From Mariaggregatimicrobium sp964498785 (GTDB lineage: Bacteria > Zhuqueibacterota > Zhuqueibacteria > Thermofontimicrobiales > Thiofontviventaceae): 64,000 nt of DNA. Position 1 is the stretch's first letter; each line of letters begins with the position of its first letter. Location of the stretch: the NCBI GenBank assembly GCA_964498785.1, contig CAZCJL010000009.1, positions 41,251 through 105,250 of the forward strand. Direction: 5' to 3'. Shown piece by piece: positions 1-8,197 of the stretch. The notes under the pieces are model-generated. The model saw nothing but the letters and a program-made list of their open reading frames with translations, was not told the DNA's origin and did no database searches. The position numbers and the translations under genes are program-made.

Positions 1-138
1 AATGTAATGATAATTTGCCCGAAATGCAATATGAAGACGCGCGTTGGATCTAAAACAATTAGTGACGAAAAAAGAGGTAAGAAGGTTCACGTTCGATATT
101 GCAAAAACTGTGATGAAATGATTGTTAAAACAGCTTAA
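1..138 (+). CDS. rplX: 50S ribosomal protein L24, C-terminal part (truncated by window edge)
   Basis: The reading frame is open from the first base and ends at a TAA. The 45 visible residues carry a CPKC...CKNC zinc-ribbon pair and the sequence TRVGSK, typical of the C-terminal half of bacterial L24 of the zinc-binding kind. L24 is an early assembly protein of the large subunit. It sits directly before rplE, as in the conserved spc operon order. The N-terminal KOW half lies outside the window. Confidence 0.9.
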   Translation, partial: NVMIICPKCNMKTRVGSKTISDEKRGKKVHVRYCKNCDEMIVKTA

Positions 139-165
139 TACTTAATACTAAATTTGGGTTGAATC

Positions 166-717
166 ATGGAGTATTTTCCAAGGTTATTGAAATCATATAA
201 AGAAGAGATTGTACCTCAATTAATGAAGAGGTTCAATCTGAATAATAAAATGCAGGTTCCCCGGCTGGAAAAAATACTTGTAAACATGGGAGTGGGAGAA
301 GCAATAGAAAACAGCAATTATCTTGAATTAGCGGTAAGCGAATTGAAAATTATTACTGGTCAGAAACCTGTAATCACACGATCTAAAAAAGCAATCTCGA
401 ATTTTAAGTTGCGAGCCGGAATGCCAGTGGGTTGTTTTGTGACTTTGCGTGGATGGAGAATGTACGAATTTATCGATCGGCTGATTAATGTTGCTATTCC
501 GCGCTTTCGAGATTTTAGAGGGCTTTCTCCCAGTTCTTTTGATGGGCGCGGTAACTATAATATGGGCGTAAAGGAACAAATTATTTTCCCGGAAATTAAT
601 TATGATAAAGTTGAAAAAATCCGGGGTATGAATATTACAATAGTAACGACCGCTAAAACAGATGAAGAAGCTTACGAGTTGCTTTCCAGTTTTGGAATGC
701 CATTCAAAAAAAGCTAA
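166..717 (+). CDS. rplE: 50S ribosomal protein L5
   Basis: The product has 183 residues, normal for L5, which binds 5S rRNA and contacts the P-site tRNA in the central protuberance. Family signatures are visible: VPRLEKILVNMGVGEA near residue 30, the TGQKPVITRSKKAISNFKLR stretch near residue 64, and the C-terminal MNITIVTTAKTDEEA. The ATG start follows rplX by 27 bp. It is part of the uninterrupted spc operon. Confidence 0.98.
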   Translation: MEYFPRLLKSYKEEIVPQLMKRFNLNNKMQVPRLEKILVNMGVGEAIENSNYLELAVSELKIITGQKPVITRSKKAISNFKLRAGMPVGCFVTLRGWRMYEFIDRLINVAIPRFRDFRGLSPSSFDGRGNYNMGVKEQIIFPEINYDKVEKIRGMNITIVTTAKTDEEAYELLSSFGMPFKKS

Positions 718-737
718 AAACGAAGGAGAATCGTAAC

Positions 738-923
738 TTGGCTAAGAAATGTTTAATAGTAAAAGCTAAGAAAGCACACAAATTTAAAGTCCGCGAATAT
801 AACCGTTGTTCACGTTGTGGACGACCGCGAGGATACTATCGGAAATTTGGAATTTGTCGAATTTGTTTTAGAGAATTGGCGCTGAAGGGTGAGATCCCGG
901 GTGTTACTAAAGCAAGTTGGTAA
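738..923 (+). CDS. rpsN: 30S ribosomal protein S14, zinc-binding short type
   Basis: The 61-residue protein has the zinc (C+) S14 pattern: CSRCGRPRG followed by CRICFRELA, giving CxxC...CxxC. It starts at TTG, chosen because an AAGGAGA ribosome binding site lies at 723-729 and the next residues (AKKCLIVKAKK) match the family start. S14 is needed for assembly of the small-subunit head. Type-Z S14 (sometimes named rpsZ) is about 61 residues, against about 100 for the zinc-free form. Confidence 0.96.
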   Translation: MAKKCLIVKAKKAHKFKVREYNRCSRCGRPRGYYRKFGICRICFRELALKGEIPGVTKASW

Positions 924-948
924 TTTATTAGTATTAGGAGAACTTAAC

Positions 949-1347
949 ATGTCTATGACAGATCCCATTGCTGATTATTTGACCAGAATTCGCAATGCTG
1001 CTAAAGCAAAACATTCGAAGGTCGATATTCCGGCATCAAAAATTAAACGTGAAATAACGAGAATATTGCGCGACTATAAGTACATTAAAAATTTTATAAA
1101 TATCGATGATGGATTGCAGGGGGTTATTCGAATATACCTGAAATATGATGAAAACGATATCTGTGTGATTCATAGATTAAGTCGCGTAAGCAAGCCAGGC
1201 TTAAGACAATATGTTGGCGCCGAGGAAATTCCTCGTGTTTTAAATAATTTGGGCATTGCAATATTATCCACGCCAAAAGGTATTATTACCAATAAAGAAG
1301 CAAAAAAGCTTGGTGTAGGTGGCGAAGTATTATGCTATGTTTGGTAA
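949..1347 (+). CDS. rpsH: 30S ribosomal protein S8
   Basis: The frame is open from 889, overlapping rpsN, but the ATG at 949 is the likely start: AGGAGA lies at 936-941 and the protein then begins MSMTDPIADYLTRIRNA, the conserved S8 N-terminus. The product has 132 residues and ends GVGGEVLCYVW, the classic S8 C-terminus. S8 binds helix 21 of 16S rRNA and in many bacteria represses this operon translationally; no repressor site was identified by eye. Confidence 0.97.
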   Translation: MSMTDPIADYLTRIRNAAKAKHSKVDIPASKIKREITRILRDYKYIKNFINIDDGLQGVIRIYLKYDENDICVIHRLSRVSKPGLRQYVGAEEIPRVLNNLGIAILSTPKGIITNKEAKKLGVGGEVLCYVW

Positions 1348-1372
1348 TTAACTATAATTGAGGAGCTTAAAA

Positions 1373-1915
1373 TTGTCACGCATTGGTAAAAAGCCGATTC
1401 CGGTACCCGAAGGTGTTGATATAAAATTTGATCGTACAAGCATTACCGTTAGCAAAGGTGAAAAAACGTTAAAGCAGGATATAAATCCTGATTTTAAACT
1501 CGAATTGAATGAAAAAGAACAAACCTTAACGGTAACCAGACCTTCGGATAATAAAATTCATCGATCTTTGCATGGATTGTATCGCGCACTTATCAGTAAT
1601 ATGATTGTAGGATTAAATACCGGTTTTGAAAAAAAACTAGAAATTATTGGTGTAGGATATCGCGCAGAGATTAAGGGAAATGGTCTATTATTAAATATTG
1701 GCTATTCGCATCCCATTCTTTTTAGACCACCTGAAGATGTTGAAATTTCTTTAGCATCGCCGACATTGATATCTGTTAAAGGATATAATAAACAACTGGT
1801 AGGACAGGTGTCGGCCAAAATTCGTTCTTTCAGACCACCGGAACCCTACAAGGGAAAAGGTATCAGGTACGTTGGTGAGTACATTCGAAGAAAAGCCGGT
1901 AAAGCTGCTGATTAA
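1373..1915 (+). CDS. rplF: 50S ribosomal protein L6
   Basis: The 180-residue product begins SRIGKKPIPVPEGV and contains the C-terminal signature PEPYKGKGIRYVGEYIRRKAGK. The start is the TTG at 1373, because GAGGAGC lies at 1359-1365; the in-frame TTG at 1358 overlaps that site. L6 binds helix 97 of 23S rRNA near the factor-binding site. Confidence 0.97.
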   Translation: MSRIGKKPIPVPEGVDIKFDRTSITVSKGEKTLKQDINPDFKLELNEKEQTLTVTRPSDNKIHRSLHGLYRALISNMIVGLNTGFEKKLEIIGVGYRAEIKGNGLLLNIGYSHPILFRPPEDVEISLASPTLISVKGYNKQLVGQVSAKIRSFRPPEPYKGKGIRYVGEYIRRKAGKAAD

Positions 1916-1946
1916 TTAATTTAAACTTTTAAGGGAAAAGTATACG

Positions 1947-2321
1947 ATGTCTGTTAAGGTATATGATAAACGCAATGTAAGGATGCGAAAGAAAAAACAT
2001 ATCAGAAAAAATGTTAGTGGCACAACAGATCGGCCACGTCTGGTTGTGTTTCGCAGCCTTAAACATATATATGCTCAACTGATCGATGACACAGCAGAAA
2101 AAACATTACTGACTGTATCAAGCCTGTCGAAAGATTTAAAAGAATCTTTGGCAGAAGCAAAAACAAAGACTGATGTCGCAAAAATTATAGGCTTAAATAT
2201 CGCTGAACGAGCAAAAAAAATTAAAATCGAAAAAGTGATTTTTGATCGCTCTGGATATCTTTATCATGGACGCGTTAAAGCTTTAGCAGATGGTGCTCGT
2301 GAGGGTGGCTTGAAATTTTAA
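1947..2321 (+). CDS. rplR: 50S ribosomal protein L18
   Basis: The 124-residue protein has the L18 pattern: RKKHIRKNVSGTTDRPRL, VFRSLKHIYAQLIDD and the C-terminal FDRSGYLYHGRVKALADGAR. It binds 5S rRNA together with L5. ATG start; AAGGGAAAAG lies just upstream. It lies between rplF and rpsE as in the standard order. Confidence 0.97.
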   Translation: MSVKVYDKRNVRMRKKKHIRKNVSGTTDRPRLVVFRSLKHIYAQLIDDTAEKTLLTVSSLSKDLKESLAEAKTKTDVAKIIGLNIAERAKKIKIEKVIFDRSGYLYHGRVKALADGAREGGLKF

Positions 2322-2345
2322 TAAAGTAAATGGAGAGAAGTTCTT

Positions 2346-2870
2346 GTGAGAAAAGTCGAACGAATAAATCCCAATGAAATGGATTTAAAAGAAAGACCTA
2401 TCTATATAAATCGCGTTGCAAAAGTCGTAAAAGGCGGCCGACGATTCAGCTTTACCGCGATTGTTGTTGTTGGTGATGGTAACGGTCATGTCGGAGTTGG
2501 ATTAGGCAAAGCAAATGAAGTGGCTGATGCTATAACCAAAGGTACCGATAACGCCAAAAAAAATCTGGTTCGTGTGCCGGTAATTAAGGGTACCATCCCG
2601 CACGAAATTACCGGGAAATACGGTGCGGGTCAGGTTTTTCTGAAACCAGCTTCACCGGGTACCGGTGTTATTGCTGGCGGACCAGTTCGCGCAATTATGG
2701 AAGCTGTTGGCGTTCAGGATATTTTGACAAAATCAATCGGATCGTCCAATCCTCATAATGTTGTAAAAGCAACAATGACAGCACTAACCAGCTTATTAGA
2801 TGCTTCGATTGTTGCACGCAAGCGCAATATCAGTGTTGTTGAAGTATTTGATAAACCATATATAAAGTAA
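2346..2870 (+). CDS. rpsE: 30S ribosomal protein S5
   Basis: The 174-residue protein carries the S5 N-terminal double-stranded RNA-binding domain (KVVKGGRRFSFTAIVVVGDGNG near residues 27-48) and the C-terminal domain with ASPGTGVIAGG and GSSNPHNVV. S5 takes part in decoding accuracy and assembly. It starts at GTG, with GGAGAG at 2332-2337. A 75-87 bp gap follows before rpmD, the widest in this part of the operon. Confidence 0.97.
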   Translation: MRKVERINPNEMDLKERPIYINRVAKVVKGGRRFSFTAIVVVGDGNGHVGVGLGKANEVADAITKGTDNAKKNLVRVPVIKGTIPHEITGKYGAGQVFLKPASPGTGVIAGGPVRAIMEAVGVQDILTKSIGSSNPHNVVKATMTALTSLLDASIVARKRNISVVEVFDKPYIK

Positions 2871-2957
2871 ATTATTTCGATACATCAAATAAAAAGTAGC
2901 GCATTCTATTAAATCATTATATTTAATATCTGTGCTAATATAAATATGGAACATAAG

Positions 2958-3146
2958 ATGTCAGAAAAAAAGCTAAAAATAACGTTGAAACGTAGTACGA
3001 TTGATTATAACAAAAAACAAAAACTGACTGTTGAAACGTTGGGGTTAAAGAGATTACATCATACTGTAATTCATAATGAAACGCCACAAATTCTTGGTAT
3101 GATTAAAAAAGTCTCTCATTTAGTTGAAGTAGAAGAAATAAGTTAA
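2958..3146 (+). CDS. rpmD: 50S ribosomal protein L30
   Basis: This 62-residue product has the L30 pattern KKLKITLKRSTI...TLGLKRLHHTVIHNETPQILGMIKKVSHLVEVEE. An upstream in-frame ATG at 2946 would add MEHK. I prefer 2958 because a GGAA element at 2948-2951 is well spaced for it and the length then matches the roughly 60-residue family. The leader after rpsE is AT-rich and could hold a weak internal promoter, but no convincing -35/-10 pair is seen. Confidence 0.93.
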   Translation: MSEKKLKITLKRSTIDYNKKQKLTVETLGLKRLHHTVIHNETPQILGMIKKVSHLVEVEEIS

Positions 3147-3160
3147 ACGTAGAGGATACT

Positions 3161-3601
3161 ATGAATTTAGGGACATTGACATACGCTCCCGGATCCCGTA
3201 AGAATCGAAAACGAATTGGACGTGGTCAGGGCTCAGGACATGGTGGAACGAGTGGACGTGGACATAAAGGCTATCATTCTCGCGCCGGTTCGAAGCGGAG
3301 AATCGGTTTTGAAGGTGGACAGACTCCTTTACAGCGGCAACTTCCGAAACGAGGATTTACGAATATATTTAAGAAAGAATTCCAGGTTATTAATTTGAAG
3401 GACCTGGATAAGATTAAACGATTCAAAAAAATTGATCCGGATGTTTTATATCAAAATCGCTTAATCCGAAAGAAAAACCAACCTGTAAAGATACTGGGCG
3501 ATGGAGAGATTAATCGCGAAATTGAAATATCGGTTCATGCGTTTAGCAAATCGGCCAAAGAAAAAATAGAAGCGGCTCAAGGGAGGATTATCGTCTTATG
3601 A
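3161..3601 (+). CDS. rplO: 50S ribosomal protein L15
   Basis: The 146-residue product has the glycine/arginine-rich L15 N-terminus (GSRKNRKRIGRGQGSGHGGTS) and the FEGGQTPLQRQLPKRGF signature near residues 49-65. L15 is a late assembly protein of the large subunit. The stop overlaps the secY start as ATGA (3598-3601), so translation of the two is probably coupled. Confidence 0.97.
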   Translation: MNLGTLTYAPGSRKNRKRIGRGQGSGHGGTSGRGHKGYHSRAGSKRRIGFEGGQTPLQRQLPKRGFTNIFKKEFQVINLKDLDKIKRFKKIDPDVLYQNRLIRKKNQPVKILGDGEINREIEISVHAFSKSAKEKIEAAQGRIIVL

Positions 3602-4929
3602 TGAAAAATGTGCAAACTATCTTTAAAATACCTGAGCTAAAAAAACGTGTCTTATTTACATTAGGTATTTTAATCGTCTATCGAGTCGGAGGGCACGTTC
3701 CAGTGCCGGGTATTAATGCACAAGCTCTTTTCGATTTCTTTCAACAGGCTCAGGGTGGAGGATTGTTTGGATTATGGGATATGTTTGCAGGCGGAGCATT
3801 TAAAAGAGCTACTGTTTTTGCCTTGGGTATTATGCCTTATATTTCAGCATCCATTATTATTCAATTATTGGGAGCTGTTTTACCTTATTTTCAGAAACTC
3901 CAAAAAGAGGGAGAAGAAGGGCGCAAAAAAATTACCCAATATACTCGATATGGAACTGTTTTAATCTCCGCTCTTCAGGCTTATGGGTTGGCTGTTTTTT
4001 TAGAGAATATCGGCCCCAGTGCAATTTCAGGAGAACTGGTTGTTCCGAGTCCGGGATTTGGTTTTAAACTTTTAACAATGTTAACCATGGCCAGCGGTTG
4101 TGTGCTTATTATGTGGCTTGGCGAACAAATTACTGAAAGAGGTATCGGAAACGGTATTTCACTGATCATTACTGTCGGTATCATTGCGCGGCTTCCCAAT
4201 GCAATATTTTCTGAAATCGTTCAATTGCAAGGAGGAAATCGTGCTCCTTTAACCGAAGTTTTTCTCTTTGGACTAATGATTTTTACAATCGCTGCTGTTG
4301 TTTTATTAACTCAGGGAACTCGTAAAATTCCGGTCCAGTATGCAAAGCGAGTTGTCGGCAGAAAAATATATGGCGGTCAAAGTACACATATTCCGTTACG
4401 AGTGAATACAGCAGGCGTGATGCCGATTATTTTTGCTCAATCGATTATGTTCTTTCCGCAAACAATTAAAACATTTTTTCCCAATAGTGAGTTTGTCGAT
4501 ATTATGGTTGGCTATTTCGATTATCAATCGATTGTTTACTGGTTTATTTATGGGACGATGATTGTTTTCTTCGCATATTTTTATACGGCGATTGCGTTGA
4601 ACCCGGTGGATGTGGCAGATAATATGAAAAAACATGGTGGTTTTATTCCGGGAGTAAGACCAGGAAAACGAACATCCGAATTTATTGATAATATTTTGAC
4701 GCGAATTACATTGCCTGGCTCCATATTTTTGGCAATAGTGGCAATTTTTCCATATTTCGTTACAAAATTTACAAATGTCAACTTTGAATTCGCTTCTTTT
4801 TTCGGAGGAACCTCGCTGTTGATTATCGTTGGTGTTGCACTGGATACACTTCAACAGATTGAATCCCATCTGTTGATGCGCCACTATGATGGATTTATGA
4901 AAACAGGTAAACTGCGAGGTAGACGGTAA
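3598..4929 (+). CDS. secY: Preprotein translocase subunit SecY
   Basis: The 443-residue protein shows the ten-helix SecY topology. N-terminal signatures are KKRVLFTLGILIVYRVGGHVPVPGI and MPYISASIIIQLL; further on are ERGIGNGISLII and the cytoplasmic loop IPVQYAKRVVGRK. It forms the protein-conducting channel of the inner membrane with SecE and SecG. The start at 3598 overlaps the rplO stop; a second ATG at 3601 is equally possible. GGGAGG lies upstream near 3581. It exports the signal-peptide proteins of the later EPS cluster. Confidence 0.98.
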   Translation: MMKNVQTIFKIPELKKRVLFTLGILIVYRVGGHVPVPGINAQALFDFFQQAQGGGLFGLWDMFAGGAFKRATVFALGIMPYISASIIIQLLGAVLPYFQKLQKEGEEGRKKITQYTRYGTVLISALQAYGLAVFLENIGPSAISGELVVPSPGFGFKLLTMLTMASGCVLIMWLGEQITERGIGNGISLIITVGIIARLPNAIFSEIVQLQGGNRAPLTEVFLFGLMIFTIAAVVLLTQGTRKIPVQYAKRVVGRKIYGGQSTHIPLRVNTAGVMPIIFAQSIMFFPQTIKTFFPNSEFVDIMVGYFDYQSIVYWFIYGTMIVFFAYFYTAIALNPVDVADNMKKHGGFIPGVRPGKRTSEFIDNILTRITLPGSIFLAIVAIFPYFVTKFTNVNFEFASFFGGTSLLIIVGVALDTLQQIESHLLMRHYDGFMKTGKLRGRR

Positions 4930-4958
4930 TTTTTGAGATATAACAAAGGGAATGAGCA

Positions 4959-5612
4959 TTGAAATTGATATTGTTAGGGGCACCAGGAACAGGAAAAGGA
5001 ACTCAGGGAAATATAATAGCTCTTAAGTTAAATATTCCTAAAATTTCAACAGGTGATATTCTACGTGACGCTTTAAAAAAAAAGACAGCGCTTGGTATGC
5101 AAGCTCAGCAATATATGGTAAAAGGGGAATTGGTACCTGATGAAATTATCATCGGTATAGTAAAAGAGAGGCTTGAGGAAAAAGATTGTGAAAATGGGTT
5201 TATTCTTGATGGATTTCCCAGAACAGTACCGCAGGCAATCGCGCTTGATACATATCTCGAAAGTAATGACCAGAAAATTGATACTGTTGTTGCTTTAGAA
5301 GTTGAACAGGATAAGCTCGTAAAAAGACTAACGAGTCGCAGAGTGTGTAAAAACTGTGGTAAAGATTATAATGTTATTACAAATCCTCCGCCCGCTGATA
5401 TGAAATGTATTGAATGCGGCGGAGAGATCGTTCAAAGGGCGGATGATAATAAACAAACTGTTGTGAATCGTTTAAAGGTATATGAAGAAAAGACATTCCC
5501 ATTAAAAAAGTATTATAAAAGAAAAGGGAACCTGAAAATTATTGATGGTGATGGAACGATAAAGGATATTCAGCGTAATATTCAGGAGTATTTATCAAGT
5601 GATAATCATTAA
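4959..5612 (+). CDS. adk: Adenylate kinase, zinc-lid type
   Basis: The 217-residue enzyme interconverts ATP + AMP and 2 ADP. Visible are the P-loop GAPGTGKGTQ (residues 7-16), the NMP-binding STGDILR, GFILDGFPRTVPQA, and a lid with CKNCG...CIECGG, the four-cysteine zinc form. Start is TTG, preceded by AAAGGGAATGAGCA. Its 3' end overlaps map by 14 bp. The secY-adk-map-infA order is a common operon arrangement. Confidence 0.97.
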   Translation: MKLILLGAPGTGKGTQGNIIALKLNIPKISTGDILRDALKKKTALGMQAQQYMVKGELVPDEIIIGIVKERLEEKDCENGFILDGFPRTVPQAIALDTYLESNDQKIDTVVALEVEQDKLVKRLTSRRVCKNCGKDYNVITNPPPADMKCIECGGEIVQRADDNKQTVVNRLKVYEEKTFPLKKYYKRKGNLKIIDGDGTIKDIQRNIQEYLSSDNH

Positions 5613-6348
5613 AAGCCCTCGTGAAATCGAACTCATTCGGAATAGCTGTCGAATATTGGTTACTACCTTTGAATTAGTTAGTACATTAATAAAACCTGGT
5701 GTGAAAACAATTGAAATTGATAACGCTGTAACAGAGTATATCCGTTCTCAAGGAGCACTCCCTGCGTTCAAAGGTTACCGGGGATTTCCTGCAAGCGTTT
5801 GTATTTCGATTGATGATCAAGTCGTACATGGAATACCCGGGGAAAGGCGATTAGAAGCAGGGCAAATCGTGGGTATTGATATTGGTGTTCAGTTTGAAGA
5901 GTATTTTGGTGATGCCGCGAGGACCTTTGCGATTGGCGAAATTTCATCTGAAAAGCAAAAACTATTGACAACTACTGAACATGCGTTATCAAAAGGAATA
6001 GAAAAGGCAACTGAAGGAAATAGGCTTTCGGACATTTCGTACGCAATTCAGACACATGTCGAAAATGGTGGTTTTTCAGTTGTAAGAGATTTGGTAGGGC
6101 ATGGTATCGGACAAAAATTGCATGAAGATCCGCAAGTTCCTAATTATGGCAAGCCAAATCATGGTCCGCAATTAAAAGAAGGTATGGTTTTAGCAATAGA
6201 ACCGATGGTGAATGCAGGTGGCTATCAGGTTAGAACAGCAGATGATAACTGGACAATTTACACACAAGATGGATCACCATCTGCGCATTTTGAACATACC
6301 ATTGTAGTCACAGCAGGTGAACCAGAAATATTAACTAATGGAAGATAA
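5599..6348 (+). CDS. map: Methionine aminopeptidase, type I
   Basis: The 249-residue enzyme removes the N-terminal Met from nascent proteins. The metal ligands of the pita-bread fold are visible: the Asp pair in IVGIDIGVQFEEYFGDAART, His in DLVGHGIGQKLHEDP, Glu in VLAIEPMVNAG and Glu in HFEHTIVVT. Start is GTG at 5599, inside the end of adk, which implies translational coupling. No N-terminal zinc-finger extension is present. Confidence 0.97.
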   Translation: MIIIKSPREIELIRNSCRILVTTFELVSTLIKPGVKTIEIDNAVTEYIRSQGALPAFKGYRGFPASVCISIDDQVVHGIPGERRLEAGQIVGIDIGVQFEEYFGDAARTFAIGEISSEKQKLLTTTEHALSKGIEKATEGNRLSDISYAIQTHVENGGFSVVRDLVGHGIGQKLHEDPQVPNYGKPNHGPQLKEGMVLAIEPMVNAGGYQVRTADDNWTIYTQDGSPSAHFEHTIVVTAGEPEILTNGR

Positions 6349-6369
6349 TTAACTTAAGAGAGATTTTTT

Positions 6370-6588
6370 ATGCCAAAGGAAGAACCAATAAAAGTTGATG
6401 GAACAATCATTGAGACTCTTCCGAATGCTTCATTTAAGGTAGAATTGGAAAATGGACATCAGGTATTAGCCCATATTTCTGGGAAGATGCGTATGCATTT
6501 TATAAAGATATTACCCGGCGACAAAGTAATGGTTGAATTATCTCCTTACGATCTCAATCGGGGACGAATAACATACAGATATAAATAA
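6370..6588 (+). CDS. infA: Translation initiation factor IF-1
   Basis: This 72-residue S1-like OB-fold protein has the IF-1 core: GTIIETLPNASFKVELENGHQVLAHISGKMR with ILPGDKVMVELSPYDLNRGRITYRYK at the end. It occupies the A site of the 30S subunit during initiation. Located between map and rpmJ as in many bacteria. ATG start preceded by AAGAGAG. Confidence 0.98.
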   Translation: MPKEEPIKVDGTIIETLPNASFKVELENGHQVLAHISGKMRMHFIKILPGDKVMVELSPYDLNRGRITYRYK

Positions 6589-6605
6589 GAAATTAGGTGA
6601 ATAAA

Positions 6606-6719
6606 ATGAAAGTACGATCTTCTGTAAAAAAAATTTGCGATAACTGCAAAATTATAAGAAGAAATGGTAAAGTAAGAGTTATATGCAAGAACGCACGTCA
6701 CAAACAACGACAAGGTTAA
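6606..6719 (+). CDS. rpmJ: 50S ribosomal protein L36, zinc-binding type
   Basis: A short ORF translated by eye: 37 residues starting MKVRSSVKKICDNCK and ending ARHKQRQG. Cys11, Cys14, Cys27 and His32 form the CxxC...C....H zinc site of the C+ form of L36. AGGTGA at 6596-6601 serves as ribosome binding site. Position between infA and rpsM is the conserved one. Confidence 0.96.
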   Translation: MKVRSSVKKICDNCKIIRRNGKVRVICKNARHKQRQG

Positions 6720-6735
6720 TTAATAGGAGGTAAAT

Positions 6736-7107
6736 TTGGCTCGAATTGCAGGTGTAGACCTTCCAAAAGATAAACGAGTTGAGATTGCATTAACATACAT
6801 TTATGGGATAGGATCGTCTCGCTCAAGAAAAATTTTGGACAGGGCAAAAGTCAATCCTGATACACGAATAAAAGACTTGTCAAGTAGCGATATTGAACAA
6901 ATCCGAACCATTTTAGGTGAATACAAAATAGAAGGATCATTACGAACCGAGATCGCCATGAACGTCAAAAGGTTAATGGATATCGGATGTTACCGTGGGT
7001 TGCGCCATCGAAGAGGCCTGCCCGTTCGTGGACAACGAACGCATACGAACGCGAGAACTCGTTCTGGCAAGAGAAGAGCTGTTGGGATTAAGAAAAAAAG
7101 TAAATAA
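6736..7107 (+). CDS. rpsM: 30S ribosomal protein S13
   Basis: The 123-residue product begins ARIAGVDLPKDKRVEIALTYIYGIG and ends with the basic tail GLPVRGQRTHTNARTRSGKRRA, both family signatures. S13 sits in the head of the 30S subunit and touches the P-site tRNA. Start is TTG with AGGAGG at 6725-6730. First gene of the alpha-operon block. Confidence 0.98.
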   Translation: MARIAGVDLPKDKRVEIALTYIYGIGSSRSRKILDRAKVNPDTRIKDLSSSDIEQIRTILGEYKIEGSLRTEIAMNVKRLMDIGCYRGLRHRRGLPVRGQRTHTNARTRSGKRRAVGIKKKSK

Positions 7108-7119
7108 TGGAGGTTGACT

Positions 7120-7509
7120 TTGGCTAATCCAAAAAGAAAAAGAATAAAAAAACGCGAAAAAGTTGAAGCAAATGGTGTTGCACATATAAAAGCAACATTT
7201 AATAATACAATTATTGCATTAACGGATAATTACGGAAATGTGATTTCATGGGCTTCTGCTGGACGTGTTGGTTTTAAAGGTTCTCGAAAGAGCACCCCTT
7301 TTGCTGCACAGTTAGCTGCTGAATCTGCGGTTAAAGAAGCGATGGAGTTAGGTTTACGAAGAGTTGAAGTTTTACTTAAAGGTCCGGGTTCGGGAAGAGA
7401 AGCAGCCGTTCGCTCGTTACAGGCCGCTGGTCTGGAAATTACAGCAATCAAAGACGTAACTCCAATCCCACATAATGGATGTAGACCACCGAAGAGACGT
7501 CGTGTATAA
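7120..7509 (+). CDS. rpsK: 30S ribosomal protein S11
   Basis: The product has 129 residues with S11 signatures: NGVAHIKATFNNTIIALTD, WASAGRVGFKGSRKSTPFAAQ and the end DVTPIPHNGCRPPKRRRV. The TTG at 7120 is chosen because TGGAGG at 7108-7113 has good spacing for it; another TTG at 7114 abuts that site. S11 forms part of the 30S platform. Confidence 0.97.
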   Translation: MANPKRKRIKKREKVEANGVAHIKATFNNTIIALTDNYGNVISWASAGRVGFKGSRKSTPFAAQLAAESAVKEAMELGLRRVEVLLKGPGSGREAAVRSLQAAGLEITAIKDVTPIPHNGCRPPKRRRV

Positions 7510-7524
7510 TTTGGAGGATAATTA

Positions 7525-8154
7525 ATGGCCAGATATATAGAAGCCAATTGTAAGTTATGTCGCAGGGAAGAACAAAAACTTTTCCTGAAAGGTACTAAAT
7601 GCTATTCAAATAAATGTCCCTTTGAAAAAAGAGGGTACGCTCCCGGTCAGCATGGTCGATCAAGACGATTTAAAAAATCTGAGTATGGTGTTCAACTTAG
7701 AGAAAAGCAAAAAGTACGTCGTATTTATGGAATTCTGGAAAAACAATTTCATAATTATTTTACCAGAGCTGAACGAGAGAAAGGAATTACAGGCGAAAAC
7801 CTGTTAAAATTGTTAGAAAGACGATTAGACAATGTTGTTTATCGATTGGGATTTGCATCATCACGAAAAACCGCTCGTCAACTTGTGAGACACAGACATT
7901 TTATGGTTAATGATCAATTGGTTGATATTCCCTCTTATTTAGTGCGAGTGGGGGATGTAATTAAAGTGATAGATAAAAGTAAAAAGCGGGAAGTTATTCA
8001 CAGTGCAATGCGAAGGATTAAAGAAGGAAAACAGTTTCCCTGGCTAAATTTGGATAAAGCGAATATGACCGGTACTTTTGTGCAGATTCCAAATCGTGAA
8101 GAAATCCCAATCGAAGTAAATGAACAATTGATTGTAGAATTATATTCAAAATAA
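7525..8154 (+). CDS. rpsD: 30S ribosomal protein S4, zinc-binding type
   Basis: The 209-residue protein carries the C+ S4 zinc cluster at its N-terminus (CKLC near residue 9 and CYSNKC near residue 26), then the S4 RNA-binding domain with LERRLDNVVYRLGFASSRKTARQLVRHRHFMVN around residues 95-127. S4 initiates small-subunit assembly and in several bacteria represses this operon. The stop codon lies inside a perfect inverted repeat (8153-8176). Confidence 0.97.
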   Translation: MARYIEANCKLCRREEQKLFLKGTKCYSNKCPFEKRGYAPGQHGRSRRFKKSEYGVQLREKQKVRRIYGILEKQFHNYFTRAEREKGITGENLLKLLERRLDNVVYRLGFASSRKTARQLVRHRHFMVNDQLVDIPSYLVRVGDVIKVIDKSKKREVIHSAMRRIKEGKQFPWLNLDKANMTGTFVQIPNREEIPIEVNEQLIVELYSK

Positions 8155-8176
8155 AATTCAAATGTTTTTGAATTTT
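8153..8176 (+). promoter_or_regulatory. Perfect AU-rich hairpin between rpsD and rpoA
   Basis: AAAATTCAAA (8153-8162) and TTTGAATTTT (8167-8176) pair perfectly over 10 bp around a TGTT loop, and the rpsD stop codon lies in the left arm. No run of T follows, so it is not a standard terminator. It may stabilise or partly uncouple the rpoA message; this role is inferred. Confidence 0.5.
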
Positions 8177-8197
8177 GTATATTATTGAGGTGTGAAA

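Noticed and set aside
4396..4983. 195-codon minus-strand open frame
   Set aside because: It is antisense to secY, has an odd Cys/His/Asn-rich composition and no family pattern; secY is certain on the other strand.
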